Source: Latescibacteria bacterium UBA6620
Lineage (GTDB): Bacteria > Latescibacterota > UBA2968
Direction: 5' to 3'
DNA: 64,000 nucleotides
NCBI GenBank assembly: GCA_002433075.1
Contig: DJHM01000033.1
Coordinates: forward strand, 1-64,000
In this document: positions 16,164 through 26,100 of the stretch, piece after piece
Numbering within the stretch: position 1 is the stretch's first letter
Layout of the letters: each line of letters begins with the position of its first letter
Made by a program: the position numbers and the translations under genes
Notes under the pieces: generated by a model
Told to the model about the DNA's origin: nothing
What the model saw: only the letters and a program-made list of their open reading frames with translations
Database searches by the model: none

Positions 16164-17180
16164 TCAGGATTGACAATCAATCATGACCTTCATGACATCC
16201 CTCCCATTCTTCATCTGCTCGAAGCCCCAGCCGATCTCCTCCATCGGCGTCACATTCGTCACGATCTTGTCGACCGGGACGTGATCGGCCTCCGCGATTC
16301 GAATGGCCCGTTCGAAGTCGATCGACTCGTAGACTCGACATCCCGTCAGGTGCAGTTCCCGCGCGAAGAACTGTTGAAGGTTTACGGGAACCGGTTCGGC
16401 GTGGACGCCCACCAGAGCGATCGTCCCACGGACCCTCACGATCTCCGTCATCACCTCCGCCCCAGCCGGATGGCCGCTCACCTCGAACACAAGGTCGGCC
16501 GCAGCCCCGTCTGTCCATTCGTTAACGTGGTCGACCAGGTTCGTTTCCGACGGGTTGACCGTGTCGAACCCACACGACTCCGCCACGCCGATCCTGAATG
16601 GATTGACTTCGCTGATGATGACATCGGCCCCGTCAAGACGCGCGGCGATCGCGACCAGCAACCCGATCGGACCGCCGCCGATCACGACCGCCCGGTCGCC
16701 CACCTCGACCTGTGCTCGGCGCACGTCGTGCACAGCCACAGCAAGGGGCTCGATCAGGGCGCCTGCCACGTCGTCCAGCGTGTCGGGCACTTTGTGCAGT
16801 CGATCCTGAGGCACATTCCAGTAGTTTGCGAAAGCCCCCGTACTGTCGACCCCCATGAAGTTGAGATTCTGGCAGACGTGGGTGTGGCCTCGACGACACG
16901 CGGCGCAGCGGCCGCAGAACACGGTCGGCTCCACGACCACGCGGTCGCCTTCGCGAAAGTCCCCTTCTTCGGGTGCTTCGACGATGGCACCCACCATCTC
17001 GTGACCCAGAATACGCGGGGGCGTCACCCGATGGGCCATGTCCCCCAGGTAAACGTGCAGATCGGTCCCGCAGAGACCGGCGCGAGCAACTTCGATCGTG
17101 ACTTCGTTCTCCGCTCTAGCCGGTCGGTCGACCTCTTTCACCTCCATCTGCTCGACACCGGAAAAAAGACAGGCCTTCAA
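16164..17180 (-). CDS. Zinc-dependent alcohol dehydrogenase (MDR, polyol/threonine dehydrogenase type)
   Basis: A 338-residue medium-chain dehydrogenase. The catalytic zinc ligands are in LCGTDLHVY (Cys) and ILGHEMVG (His-Glu). The structural zinc lobe has four Cys in FCGRCAACRRGHTHVC. The Rossmann motif is VIGGGPIGLL (about residues 168-177), with an acidic residue at the end of the second strand (ISEVNP), favouring NAD. The start is TTG at 17180 with AAAGGAG five bases in front. Relatives oxidise sorbitol, threonine or similar secondary alcohols. Together with the SDR it suggests polyol or sugar-acid catabolism. Confidence 0.88.
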   Translation of the reverse strand: MKACLFSGVEQMEVKEVDRPARAENEVTIEVARAGLCGTDLHVYLGDMAHRVTPPRILGHEMVGAIVEAPEEGDFREGDRVVVEPTVFCGRCAACRRGHTHVCQNLNFMGVDSTGAFANYWNVPQDRLHKVPDTLDDVAGALIEPLAVAVHDVRRAQVEVGDRAVVIGGGPIGLLVAIAARLDGADVIISEVNPFRIGVAESCGFDTVNPSETNLVDHVNEWTDGAAADLVFEVSGHPAGAEVMTEIVRVRGTIALVGVHAEPVPVNLQQFFARELHLTGCRVYESIDFERAIRIAEADHVPVDKIVTNVTPMEEIGWGFEQMKNGRDVMKVMIDCQS

Positions 17181-17431
17181 GGGGACTCCTTTCTGACGTT
17201 AAATCCGTAAAAACAGCACCCTACCGGTGCTTGAATTGGCCATCGACGTACCATATTATTGGTCTAACCACCCGACTCCGGCTATGATAGAGGGCGGACT
17301 ACCCTTTGTCAACGCGGAGGCCCCTCATCACGCGGCTGCGGGGGACAGCAGACTCTTCCTCATCACTTTTTGGCCTTGGATACCCGGGGCCGGGGTTCCC
17401 GGCTCGCGGACGAGGGTCCAGGACAACACTC

Positions 17432-20335
17432 TTGTCACTGCTCACCGAATTCGTCACCATCGACATTGAAACGACGGGCCTGAATCCACGCTCCGACGAA
17501 ATCATCGAGATCGGCGCGGTCCGTGTGGAAGCGGGTGAAATCGTTGAGCGTTTCCACAGCTACGTCCGACCGATCGGCAACGTGCCCGAGGACATCGCGC
17601 GGCTTCTGGGCGTCACCCCTGGCTTGCTGGACAAGGCCCCTCGCAGGGCCAAAGCCATCGACGAGTTGCTCGCCTTCACAGGTCAGACGCCGTTCGTCGC
17701 GTACGGCGGGCGGTTCGAATACCGTTTTCTCGACAACGCGCACCCCCGCCTCGTCGAGAACAGCGTACACGGCCTCAGGGATCTTGCCCGCGCCCTGCTA
17801 CCTTCGCTCAACGACCACAAGGCCGACACCCTCGCGTCCTTCTTCGAAGCCGAATCGGACGACGAACTCAAGTCCCGACGGGAAGCCTCGGAACTCGCCG
17901 GGATTTACCTCGGACTGGTCGAGAAGGTTCGCGCCCTCCCGTTGAACATCAAACAGCAGATGCTCCGGCTTCTCACTGGAACGGACTCGGATCTCTTGCC
18001 GATCTTCGTCGAGATCGGCAACGAATCCGCTTCCGAAGATGCGCCGCTTCCCGGTGCATCCTCCTCGCACGACCTCTCACCCCCAGTCTCCGAACTCTTC
18101 AACCTAGGGGGCGAACAGTCTGCCGAGGATCGTGTTTCCAGCCTGCCCGTCGATCTGGAAGCGATTCAGGCCTGCTTTCAACCGGGCGGCCTTCTGGACA
18201 AGGAATCGGACGACTACGAATACCGCGTGCAGCAGGGCGAGATGGCCGAAGCGGTGGCTTCTGCCTTCAACGACAGTCAGATCTTGGCTGTCGAAGCTGG
18301 AACCGGTGTCGGCAAGTCCCTGGCCTACCTCATCCCGGCCATTCAATACGCGGTTCAGAACAACGCGCGCGTCGTCGTTTCGACGAATACGAAGAACCTG
18401 CAGGAGCAACTTTTCTACAAGGATCTCCCCGCGCTCGAAGGCACCCTCGATGAGGCCTTCCAGTACGCGCTTCTCAAGGGCAGGGCAAATTACATCTGCC
18501 TGAATCGATGGTCGGCCGCTCTCGCGAATGCCGAGGCGACTTTCACGAACGACGAGCGTGTCTCTGCCCTAGGCCTCGTGCTCTGGGCAGCCACGACGAG
18601 GACGGGCGACATCTCCGAACACGCCGGATTCGATCTGTCCAGATCGGGCAGCCTCTGGGGCAAGGTCTGCAGCGACAGCGGCTTCTGCCGGAGCCAGAAG
18701 TGTCGGACCAATGGTCGTTGCTTCGCCAACAATATTCGGAAGTCGGCGCAGAAAGCTCACATCGTCGTCGTCAATCACTCGCTCCTGTTCTCCGACCTCT
18801 CGACCGAAAATGGCATTCTCGGGGAGTACGAACACCTGATCGTCGACGAAGCTCACAATGTCGAAAAAGTCGCCTCCCAATATCTCGGACGGGAACTCAA
18901 CATCTGGCGGGTCCGCAACCTGTGCGATCAACTGCGCAGCCAGGGGTTCACGAACGCCGGTACCCTCCCCGGGCTCAAACACTGGATCAAGGTGGGCGAG
19001 TTGAAGGCTACGGAGCTGAAGGGATTCGAATCGGGAATCGCTGCGGCCGAGGCAGCCGTCGAAGATCTGTGGCTCCACACCCAGGCCTTCTTCCAGGATC
19101 TGACGGACCGGTCGCGCGAGCGGGCGGGCGGGAAGCGAAATGCCTACGTGGAGAAGCTACGGTATAAGGCCGACGACGCGCCCTTCCAGGATCTGCTCGA
19201 TACACTGACACCGTTCGCCGACGCCGCCCGGGAGACGGCCGAGAAGCTCCAGTTGATCTCCAACTGGATGAAGGACCTGAAGGACGATGCCTTCCCCAAC
19301 CAGGAAGACCTCAAGAACGAAATCGACGCCCGCACGACTGACTGCGTGGAACTCTTGAGCGACATCGAACACCTTACCGACCCGGAATACGAGGGCACCG
19401 TCTACTGGATGGAGTTGCCCTCTCGGGAAGGGAGCGCAGACACAAGGCTCCAATCGGCCCCGCTCCGGATCGCCGACCATCTCGAAGAGTTGCTCTACGA
19501 GCGGATGCAGACCATCGTCTACACCTCCGCCACGCTGGGCATTCGGGGCCGACTCGTCTACTTCCTTCGTCGAGTCGGTCTCGAGGGTGCCGATGAGGAT
19601 CGCGTACAGAGCCTGTGCCTCGGTTCGCCCTTCGACTACGAGACGCAGGCCCTCGTCTGCGCACCGCGGTTCGTTCCTGTACCCAAAGACCCCGCCTTTC
19701 AGGAAGCCGTTGACAGCGTCATCCGCGATGTCGCAGTTCACGCGAAACGGGGAACGCTCGGGCTCTATACGTCGTACAGCATGCTCAACAAGACGTACCA
19801 CGCCGTAAAACTGGAACTGCAGTCCCACGGCGTCACGCTCCTCGGCCAGGGCATCGACGGCCCACGAGCGCAGATCACCGAGCGGTTTCGCGCGCACCGA
19901 CCGGCCGTCCTGCTCGGAACGGACAGTTTTTGGGAAGGGGTCGATCTCCCCGGTGACGTTCTTGAGGTTCTGGCCATCGTTCGGTTGCCGTTTGCCGTAC
20001 CGACCGATCCGCTCGTCGAAGCCCAGATGGAGGAATTGCAGAAGCAGGGGAAGGACCCGTTCATTCATTACTCCGTCCCTGAAGCCATCCTGAAATTCCG
20101 ACAGGGCTTCGGTCGCCTCATCCGCAACACGACCGATCGAGGAATCGTCCTCGTGCTCGACAGCCGCGTCCTTTCTACTCGCTATGGCAAGGCCTTCCTC
20201 GACTCCCTGCCCGCCCCCGCCCACACTTTCGAATCCCAACCGGAGATGGTCGACGCCATTCGTGGCTTCTTCTCCGACACAGGCTCGGCAGAGAGCGACA
20301 GCCCCGATCCCGTCATCGAGCGGAAAGCCTCGTGA
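17432..20335 (+). CDS. dinG: DinG-type helicase with N-terminal DnaQ-like exonuclease domain
   Basis: About 967 residues. Residues 8-180 are a DEDDh 3'-5' exonuclease domain (VTIDIETTGLNPRSDEIIEIGAV). A superfamily 2 XPD/DinG helicase follows: Walker A AGTGVGKSLAYL near residue 290, a Cys cluster for a 4Fe-4S centre (CSDSGFCRSQKCRTNGRC, near 410-430), DEAH box IVDEAHNVEK near 470, and late motifs TDSFWEGVDLPGDVL and RQGFGRLIRNTTDRG. This is the Bacillus-type DinG arrangement, acting in DNA repair or replication-conflict resolution. The frame is open back to 17306, but TTG at 17432 fits the domain start; AGGA lies upstream. The stop overlaps the next gene as GTGA. Confidence 0.92.
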   Translation: MSLLTEFVTIDIETTGLNPRSDEIIEIGAVRVEAGEIVERFHSYVRPIGNVPEDIARLLGVTPGLLDKAPRRAKAIDELLAFTGQTPFVAYGGRFEYRFLDNAHPRLVENSVHGLRDLARALLPSLNDHKADTLASFFEAESDDELKSRREASELAGIYLGLVEKVRALPLNIKQQMLRLLTGTDSDLLPIFVEIGNESASEDAPLPGASSSHDLSPPVSELFNLGGEQSAEDRVSSLPVDLEAIQACFQPGGLLDKESDDYEYRVQQGEMAEAVASAFNDSQILAVEAGTGVGKSLAYLIPAIQYAVQNNARVVVSTNTKNLQEQLFYKDLPALEGTLDEAFQYALLKGRANYICLNRWSAALANAEATFTNDERVSALGLVLWAATTRTGDISEHAGFDLSRSGSLWGKVCSDSGFCRSQKCRTNGRCFANNIRKSAQKAHIVVVNHSLLFSDLSTENGILGEYEHLIVDEAHNVEKVASQYLGRELNIWRVRNLCDQLRSQGFTNAGTLPGLKHWIKVGELKATELKGFESGIAAAEAAVEDLWLHTQAFFQDLTDRSRERAGGKRNAYVEKLRYKADDAPFQDLLDTLTPFADAARETAEKLQLISNWMKDLKDDAFPNQEDLKNEIDARTTDCVELLSDIEHLTDPEYEGTVYWMELPSREGSADTRLQSAPLRIADHLEELLYERMQTIVYTSATLGIRGRLVYFLRRVGLEGADEDRVQSLCLGSPFDYETQALVCAPRFVPVPKDPAFQEAVDSVIRDVAVHAKRGTLGLYTSYSMLNKTYHAVKLELQSHGVTLLGQGIDGPRAQITERFRAHRPAVLLGTDSFWEGVDLPGDVLEVLAIVRLPFAVPTDPLVEAQMEELQKQGKDPFIHYSVPEAILKFRQGFGRLIRNTTDRGIVLVLDSRVLSTRYGKAFLDSLPAPAHTFESQPEMVDAIRGFFSDTGSAESDSPDPVIERKAS

Positions 20336-21798
20336 ACCCGGACGGCATTACACAGGTCAGGGATCCCCTTCGGCGTCTCCTTGCCAGGGTACCTCAGTCC
20401 GAACACCCGGCGGTCGGACAGGCTTATCATATCGCTTTCGCCAGTCACGAAGGCCAGCACCGAGACACGGGGCAGCCCTTCATAATCCATCCCATCGCGG
20501 TTGCCCTGCTCCTCGCTTCGGAAATGGGATTCTCGCGGGACACCGAGATGATGACCGCCGCTCTGCTGCACGACGCGGTCGAAGATTCCGCCCTCGACTT
20601 CGAGGACATCGCCCCCACATTCGGGCAGGCCGTGGCCACCCTCGTCCGGGGCGTCACCAAGGCGGAAGCCAGTCACGCGCGGAACCGGTCCACCCGCCGT
20701 GCGGCCACCCTCCAAAAGCTGTTCTCCGCCGCACGCGAAGACCCACGCGTCCTGATTCTCAAACTGGCCGATCGCGTCCACAACATGCGCAGCATCGGCG
20801 GCATCGAGGATCCGAGCAGACGAGCGCGCATCGCCCGAGAAACAATCGAACTCTATGCCCCGATTTCTCACCTGCTCGGAATGGGCCGCACCACACGGGA
20901 ACTGCAGAACGCGAGCTACGCGTGCCTCGAACCCCAAACCTGTGAACGCATGGCTTCCGAGCTCGAACAAGGTCCGCCCGACGCATTCTGCGACTTCGCG
21001 GACTCGATCACGGAACGTCTCCGCCAGCAGGACATTCGCTCCCGCACGCGCATTCAGGCCAAGAGCCTGAGGAGCATCCACAACAAGATGATCGCGGCAC
21101 AGGCCCCGATGTCCAGCGTTTACGATCGATACGCCATCGAAGTCCTCGTCTCGAGCCGCGATGCCTGCTATCGAACCCTGGGCACGATCCACGGCCAGTT
21201 CGCGCCCGTCATGGAACGCGTGAAAGACTTTATCGCGCTACCCAAGCGGAATCGGTATCAGGCCCTGCACACGACCGTGATCCACGCCGGCCAGCGCTAC
21301 GAGGTACACATCCAGACGCCGGCAATGCACCGGATGGGGGAGCTCGGCGTGGCCGTCCTCAAGGGCGATCGTATCCAGGAGGCCTCGCGTCGACGGTGGC
21401 TCGAGGAATTGTCCGACTGGCACGATCACGACGTGCCGTCGCACCATCTCCTGGACGAGCTTCACCGCATTCTGTTCATCAAGGAGATCGTCACCTTCAC
21501 GCCGGATGGAGACGCCATCGTTCTGCCCGAAGCAGCGACCGTCCTCGATTTCGCGTTCGCCGTCCATACCGACCTCGGCACGCAATGCCACGCGGGATCG
21601 ATCAACGGCAAAACCAGTTCCCCGTTTGCCGTGCTGTCGTGGGGAGACACCGTCCGGATCGAAACGAACCCGAGCAAACGCCCGCGCCAGCACTGGCTGC
21701 GCCACATCAAGTCTTACCGGGCGCGACGGTTCGTCAAACACTACCTTCACAAGGCTGACGCAGACCTCGAAATATCGGCGAAAACAGTCGGCAAGTGA
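20332..21798 (+). CDS. RelA/SpoT homologue with intact hydrolase and unusual synthetase residues
   Basis: A 488-residue (p)ppGpp metabolism enzyme lacking the usual C-terminal ACT region. The HD hydrolase domain is well kept: His53, His80-Asp81 and Glu84-Asp85 (LLHDAVED), and LKLADRVHNMRS near 144-153. The synthetase domain keeps Asp265 (VYDRYA), RVKDFIALPK near 296-305 and Glu324, but the Arg usual after YDLxAI is Glu270, NGYQSLH reads NRYQALH, IRT reads IQT, and the AAHW block is missing. A TGS domain is at about 388-445. I infer a hydrolase-biased enzyme. The GTG start overlaps the dinG stop, implying translational coupling. Normal length would be about 700 or more. Confidence 0.88.
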   Translation: MNPDGITQVRDPLRRLLARVPQSEHPAVGQAYHIAFASHEGQHRDTGQPFIIHPIAVALLLASEMGFSRDTEMMTAALLHDAVEDSALDFEDIAPTFGQAVATLVRGVTKAEASHARNRSTRRAATLQKLFSAAREDPRVLILKLADRVHNMRSIGGIEDPSRRARIARETIELYAPISHLLGMGRTTRELQNASYACLEPQTCERMASELEQGPPDAFCDFADSITERLRQQDIRSRTRIQAKSLRSIHNKMIAAQAPMSSVYDRYAIEVLVSSRDACYRTLGTIHGQFAPVMERVKDFIALPKRNRYQALHTTVIHAGQRYEVHIQTPAMHRMGELGVAVLKGDRIQEASRRRWLEELSDWHDHDVPSHHLLDELHRILFIKEIVTFTPDGDAIVLPEAATVLDFAFAVHTDLGTQCHAGSINGKTSSPFAVLSWGDTVRIETNPSKRPRQHWLRHIKSYRARRFVKHYLHKADADLEISAKTVGK

Positions 21799-21847
21799 CC
21801 CCGCTGCAGAAAGAAACCACCGTCGCATCCTCAATCAGGAGCCGCCG

Positions 21848-22801
21848 ATGAGCAAGGTCTGTCGCTTCGTTGTCCTGTTGTCCCTATCAATCGCATGCTC
21901 GCCTGCCAACGAAGGCAGACGTCGGTTTCTCAGCGTAGGGACGGCGCCTCCAGGGGGCGCATTCTTCGTCGTCGGAGGCGCGATCGCCTCGGTGGTCGAC
22001 GAGCACACCGACTGGCAAGTTTCAGCTGAAGCCACCAAAGGCACACAGGAGAACATTCGGCGACTGACATCGGGCGAACTCGACCTGGCGCTTGCGAACG
22101 CCGCGATCTCCTACTTCGCCGTTCGCGGTGAGGGCGCTTTCGACTCCGAGCAGAACATTAGAGCCGTCATGACCCTGGCACCCAACGTGGCCTTGTTCAT
22201 CACGCCTTCCTCATCCAGGGTCGAGCGGATCGCTGACCTGCGAGGGCGGCGGGTCGTGGTCGGTCCAGCGGGGGCCGGATTCGAACACTTTCTCGAGCCC
22301 ATCCTGAGTGCCCACGGACTCGACTACTGGGATTTCACACCCCTTCATTCCACCCAGGCCGGGGCAGTGGATATGCTGTCCGATGGCTCTGCGGTCGCCG
22401 CATTCCTCGGAGGTGCGGTGCCCACCGCTTCGATCACACAGGCCACCGCCTCCCAGGACATTTATTTCGTTCCCTTTGACCCCGAATCGCGAAAGGGACT
22501 CTTCGCGCAGTATCCCTTCTTCGCCCCGGCGACCATCAAGGCTGACACCTACCGGGGTCAGTCCGAGCCCTTCGAAGGCATGAACGTCGGCAACATGCAT
22601 CTCATCGTCCACGCGAACCTCGACGAAGAAACCGTCTACGCCTTCACCAGGACGTTATACGAGGGTCGCGAGGACGTCGTGAAACAACATCCCGCAGGCA
22701 GAGCGATCAACCCGAAGAACGTCGTTCGGGATACGGGCACCCCTTTCCACCCCGGTGCCGAACGCTACTTCCGCGAAATCGGCATCTGGCCGGGTTCCTG
22801 A
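21848..22801 (+). CDS. TAXI-type TRAP transporter solute-binding lipoprotein
   Basis: A 317-residue periplasmic binding protein. The N-terminus is a lipoprotein signal (FVVLLSLSIAC, Cys about residue 17). Family features include SVGTAPPGGAFFVVGGAIA, NIRRLTSGELDLALANAAI, LRGRRVVVGPAGAGFE and the repeated capture-type segments up to ERYFREIGIWPGS. TAXI proteins bind small carboxylates or amino acids such as glutamate and feed a TRAP permease; the ligand here is unknown. ATG at 21848 follows AGGAG by six bases. The fused permease gene begins 16 bases after its stop. Confidence 0.9.
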   Translation: MSKVCRFVVLLSLSIACSPANEGRRRFLSVGTAPPGGAFFVVGGAIASVVDEHTDWQVSAEATKGTQENIRRLTSGELDLALANAAISYFAVRGEGAFDSEQNIRAVMTLAPNVALFITPSSSRVERIADLRGRRVVVGPAGAGFEHFLEPILSAHGLDYWDFTPLHSTQAGAVDMLSDGSAVAAFLGGAVPTASITQATASQDIYFVPFDPESRKGLFAQYPFFAPATIKADTYRGQSEPFEGMNVGNMHLIVHANLDEETVYAFTRTLYEGREDVVKQHPAGRAINPKNVVRDTGTPFHPGAERYFREIGIWPGS

Positions 22802-22817
22802 GACGTCTCCGCCACGA

Positions 22818-24704
22818 ATGCCCGATTCCCCCCATAGACACCGGGTCGTCCTGGCCGTCCTCCTGACCGCCTTCGTCCTGGCCGAGGTCAACTACCCTAC
22901 CTTCGGGCCGCAAGCCCAACTCGCGGTTTTCGCTGGTATCGGTTTACTCCTTGTTTTCCTGGACCCAAACCAACATCCCATACTCAACATCACGGCCGCC
23001 CTCCTCACGATCTTCTGCTTCAGTTACATCGTGATCCAGAGCGAGCCGATGTTCGAGCGTCTATGGCTCGAGGGCCAGCCCCTCGGCAATCGTGCGGGTG
23101 CTGAGGTCGCGCTCGACAACCTCGTTGGTTTCCTCGGCCTCATCCTGGTGCTCGAAGCCACTCGCCGGGCGATCGGGGTCACGCTTCCTATTCTGGCTCT
23201 TTGCTTCACGCTCTACGCGAACCTGGGAGCCGCTGTTCCCGACTTCCTGTTCCCCCACCGCGGATACGGGTGGGAGCGCATCGTCAGCCAGACCTTCCTC
23301 CACACCCAAGGCGTATTCGGCATCGCCCTCCGCGTGATGTTCACCTACGTGTTCCTGTTCGTCCTGTTCGGCGCCCTGCTTGAAAAGACCAGGGCCACCA
23401 ACTTTATCATCCAGTTTTCCTCACGTCTCTTCCGGTCGAGTCGTGGGGCGCCCGCCAAAGTAGCCGTACTCAGCAGCGGAATGATGGGATCGCTTTCGGG
23501 CAGCGCGGTGGCCAACACTGCCACGACCGGCACCTTCACCATCCCCCTCATGAGGTCGGCGGGTTTCAGCCCCGCCGCCGCCGCCGGAATCGAAGCGGCC
23601 GCCAGCTCGGGTGGAGCCCTCGTACCGCCCATAATGGGGGCCGGCGCCTACATGATGCTCGAGATCGTCGACCCGCCGGTGACCTTCCTCCAGATCATCC
23701 AGGCGGCCCTGATCCCCGCGCTACTCTATTACGGCGTCCTCCTGCTCATCGTACATCTCCAGGCCGCGCACCTTAAGGACGTACCGAATCCTTCGAGCGA
23801 GCGCACCACGGAGATCCCCCCGGTCGCGGGTATCGTCTTCCTCGCTGCCTTCGTGTCGTTGATCGGGCTGCTCGTCGCAGGCTACACCCCGTTTCGCGCC
23901 GTCAGCGTCAGCCTCGCAGTCATCGTCATTGCCGGGATGTGTGATGCCCGAACGCGGCTTGGTGTTGGAGATGTGTTCGATGCCTGCCGCCGGGCAGCGA
24001 ACGCCGGGATCCCTCTGATCGCCGCAGCTGCCTGCGTCGGCGTCATCATCGGAATCGTCACGCTAACCGGCGTCGGCAGCAGACTCCCCGGCGTCATCCT
24101 ACCCCTCGCACAGCAGAATCTGGTCCTCGCGCTCGGTCTCCTCATGGTCTCCACCATCATCCTCGGCATGGGACTGCCTTCCGCCGTGTGCTATCTCTTG
24201 ATGGCTACACTCGTTGGCCCCGTACTCGGCGAACTGGGCGTGGTCCCACTCGCCGCCCACCTCTTCATCTTCTACTTCGGGATGATGTCGATGGTCACCC
24301 CTCCGGTTGCGCTGGCCGCCTACACCGCTAGTGCCATCGCAGGGTCCGGCATCATGAGCACGGGGCTGGCCGCGTTTCGCTACGCCCTCGTCGGGTTCGC
24401 ACTCCCCTACTGTTTCGTTCTCCGTCCAGATCTGCTGTTGCTCGCAGACGGAAACGGGGCAGCCGCAACCCTTGCCACTACGGGTGTCACAGTCGTCGGT
24501 CTGATCCCACTCGCGCAATCTGTAACCGGGAGATGCTTCGTCCCTTACCCACCCCTCGAGCGCGCCCTGCTGATGCTCGCCGCGTTCGCCATTCTTATCC
24601 TGGGCCCCGCCATGGACACCCACGCCCTTGTCGCGATCGGAGCGGGCGCCGCCGTGCTCATCACCACGCTGAACTTCCTCCGCTCCCGAAGGTCGGGTCC
24701 TTGA
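22818..24704 (+). CDS. Fused TRAP transporter permease (small plus large subunit)
   Basis: A 628-residue inner-membrane protein with about 16 or more hydrophobic helices. The first part replaces the small DctQ-type subunit and the rest is the DctM-type secondary transporter, with MMGSLSGSAVANTATTGTFTIPLMRSAG, AAASSGGALVPPIMGAGAYMM and GMGLPSAVCYLLM. Transport is normally driven by a sodium gradient. It pairs with the TAXI binding protein just upstream. ATG at 22818 is chosen. Its TGA overlaps the TTG start of the DUF1499 gene, so the three genes form one unit. Confidence 0.9.
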   Translation: MPDSPHRHRVVLAVLLTAFVLAEVNYPTFGPQAQLAVFAGIGLLLVFLDPNQHPILNITAALLTIFCFSYIVIQSEPMFERLWLEGQPLGNRAGAEVALDNLVGFLGLILVLEATRRAIGVTLPILALCFTLYANLGAAVPDFLFPHRGYGWERIVSQTFLHTQGVFGIALRVMFTYVFLFVLFGALLEKTRATNFIIQFSSRLFRSSRGAPAKVAVLSSGMMGSLSGSAVANTATTGTFTIPLMRSAGFSPAAAAGIEAAASSGGALVPPIMGAGAYMMLEIVDPPVTFLQIIQAALIPALLYYGVLLLIVHLQAAHLKDVPNPSSERTTEIPPVAGIVFLAAFVSLIGLLVAGYTPFRAVSVSLAVIVIAGMCDARTRLGVGDVFDACRRAANAGIPLIAAAACVGVIIGIVTLTGVGSRLPGVILPLAQQNLVLALGLLMVSTIILGMGLPSAVCYLLMATLVGPVLGELGVVPLAAHLFIFYFGMMSMVTPPVALAAYTASAIAGSGIMSTGLAAFRYALVGFALPYCFVLRPDLLLLADGNGAAATLATTGVTVVGLIPLAQSVTGRCFVPYPPLERALLMLAAFAILILGPAMDTHALVAIGAGAAVLITTLNFLRSRRSGP

Positions 24705-25159
24705 AGAGCGTCGCGATCGGGATCGCTGTTCTCTTGATCGGCTGGGTAGCCATCCGTATGGTTGCGGCCCGTGCAACGCCTCCCACTCCGCTCGGTCTGC
24801 AGGACGGTCGTCTGCCACCGTGTCCGGGAACACGCAACTGCGCGGATTCACTGGACCCGGATCGTACTCCGATTTCATACACCGGTTCGAGAGAGGACGC
24901 ACTTTCCAGGCTTGTGGATCTACTCGACGTCGTACTCGAAACAGAACTCGGACGGGTCGAACCCGACTACGTCCATGCCTTGACCCGATCGCGCGTTTTC
25001 GGCTTTATCGATGATTTGGAGTTCCATCTACCTGAAGGCGAGAATGTCATCCACTACAGATCGGCCGCCAGGTCGGGCAGGTCAGACTTCGGCGTGAACC
25101 GGCAAAGGATGGATCGTCTAATCGCCGCATTCGAAGAGATACCCGATGGCGATCGGTAG
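24701..25159 (+). CDS. DUF1499 protein with N-terminal membrane anchor
   Basis: A 152-residue protein. One N-terminal transmembrane segment (VAIGIAVLLIGWVAIRMV) is followed by the DUF1499 domain: PPCPGTRNCADSLDPD, YVHALTRSRVFGFIDDLEFHLPE and the C-terminal VIHYRSAARSGRSDFGVNRQRMDRL. The domain is widespread and of unknown function. The start is TTG at 24701, overlapping the stop of the TRAP permease, with GAAGG upstream; the open frame before it is a shadow of the permease gene. The link to transport is by position only. Confidence 0.82.
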   Translation: MKSVAIGIAVLLIGWVAIRMVAARATPPTPLGLQDGRLPPCPGTRNCADSLDPDRTPISYTGSREDALSRLVDLLDVVLETELGRVEPDYVHALTRSRVFGFIDDLEFHLPEGENVIHYRSAARSGRSDFGVNRQRMDRLIAAFEEIPDGDR

Positions 25160-25245
25160 GTATGTCGCCCCTTGCCTGCCGAACGCATAAACAGCATCTT
25201 GACGACCGAAGTTCACACCAGTCAGCTCATCCTCGGAGGGAAACC

Positions 25246-26100
25246 GTGGCAACGGTTCAGGAACACGTAGAGCGGATTCACGAGCGTGGGTACGATGTGG
25301 TCGCGGGTGTCATCCCCGAAGATGTGGTCGGTGACGTTCTCGAGGAGATCGTAGCCGTGCAGGCAGCACACAACGCCGAGTCGGAAGCCAGACAGGCGGC
25401 CACCCGTGCGAAAGGTCACCGGATCGGCGCAAAGGGCGTGGGTGTCAGGAAACAGGTCATCAACGATACGCAGATCTTCGCGCCCTACCTGGCCGATGAC
25501 ACCCTCGTGGGCATTGCCGAGGCCTTCTTCGGGGAATACGTTCGGATCTCGTGTACCGACGCCGTCGTCAACCACCCCGGCAACGAACGCGGTTACTGGC
25601 ACGCGGACTGGCCCTACAACCAGACGAACGCCTCCCATATCCGCGCACCTTATCCCGACGTCATGGTGCACATGTCCACCATCTGGATGCTCACGGACTT
25701 CAGCGCCGAGAACGGAGGCACCTTCCTGCGTCCCGGCAGCCATCGACAGTCCGTCAATCCCTCGATGGGCGAGATCGACGGATTCGACCCGGACGGTCCC
25801 GCAGACGACGAGGAGCGCGCGGAGGGCAAAGCGGGATCGGTACTCATCTACGACAGCCGCCTGTGGCATGCCGTCGCCCCGAACGAGAGCGACGCCGACC
25901 GCGTCGCGCTCATCGTGCGCTACGCGCCGTGGTGGCTCAACCTGAATCCGTCGATGGTCGGTGCGCCGGAGCATACGCAGATGGTCGTCGAAACCGGCGG
26001 AAAGAACTACGAGTCCGTCCCCATCGACCAGAATGCATTCGATCGTCTCCCCGAGAACGTGCAATCGTTGTATCGGCACTTCGTCGCGCAGCCCGACTAG
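25246..26100 (+). CDS. Phytanoyl-CoA dioxygenase (PhyH) family protein
   Basis: A 284-residue Fe(II)/2-oxoglutarate-dependent oxygenase of the PhyH family. The iron-binding HxD is GYWHADWPYN, the distal His is in DSRLWHAVAPN, and the 2-oxoglutarate Arg is probably in VALIVRYAPWW. The sandwich core shows FSAENGGTFLRPGSHR. GTG at 25246 has GGAGGG six bases upstream. The substrate is unknown; related enzymes hydroxylate small acids, ectoine or secondary metabolites. It ends four bases into the end of the convergent methyltransferase fragment. This is one of three PhyH-like genes here. Confidence 0.85.
   Translation: MATVQEHVERIHERGYDVVAGVIPEDVVGDVLEEIVAVQAAHNAESEARQAATRAKGHRIGAKGVGVRKQVINDTQIFAPYLADDTLVGIAEAFFGEYVRISCTDAVVNHPGNERGYWHADWPYNQTNASHIRAPYPDVMVHMSTIWMLTDFSAENGGTFLRPGSHRQSVNPSMGEIDGFDPDGPADDEERAEGKAGSVLIYDSRLWHAVAPNESDADRVALIVRYAPWWLNLNPSMVGAPEHTQMVVETGGKNYESVPIDQNAFDRLPENVQSLYRHFVAQPD

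Noticed and set aside
24099..24902. A 267-residue minus-strand frame across the TRAP permease end
   Set aside because: It is opposite a clearly coding membrane protein and its residues are low-complexity and charged; it is a shadow of the plus-strand gene.
25075..25085. GGGCAGGTCA inside the DUF1499 gene looks like an end of the TGACCTGCC element
   Set aside because: No matching opposite end nearby, and it lies in conserved coding sequence (RSGRSDF).
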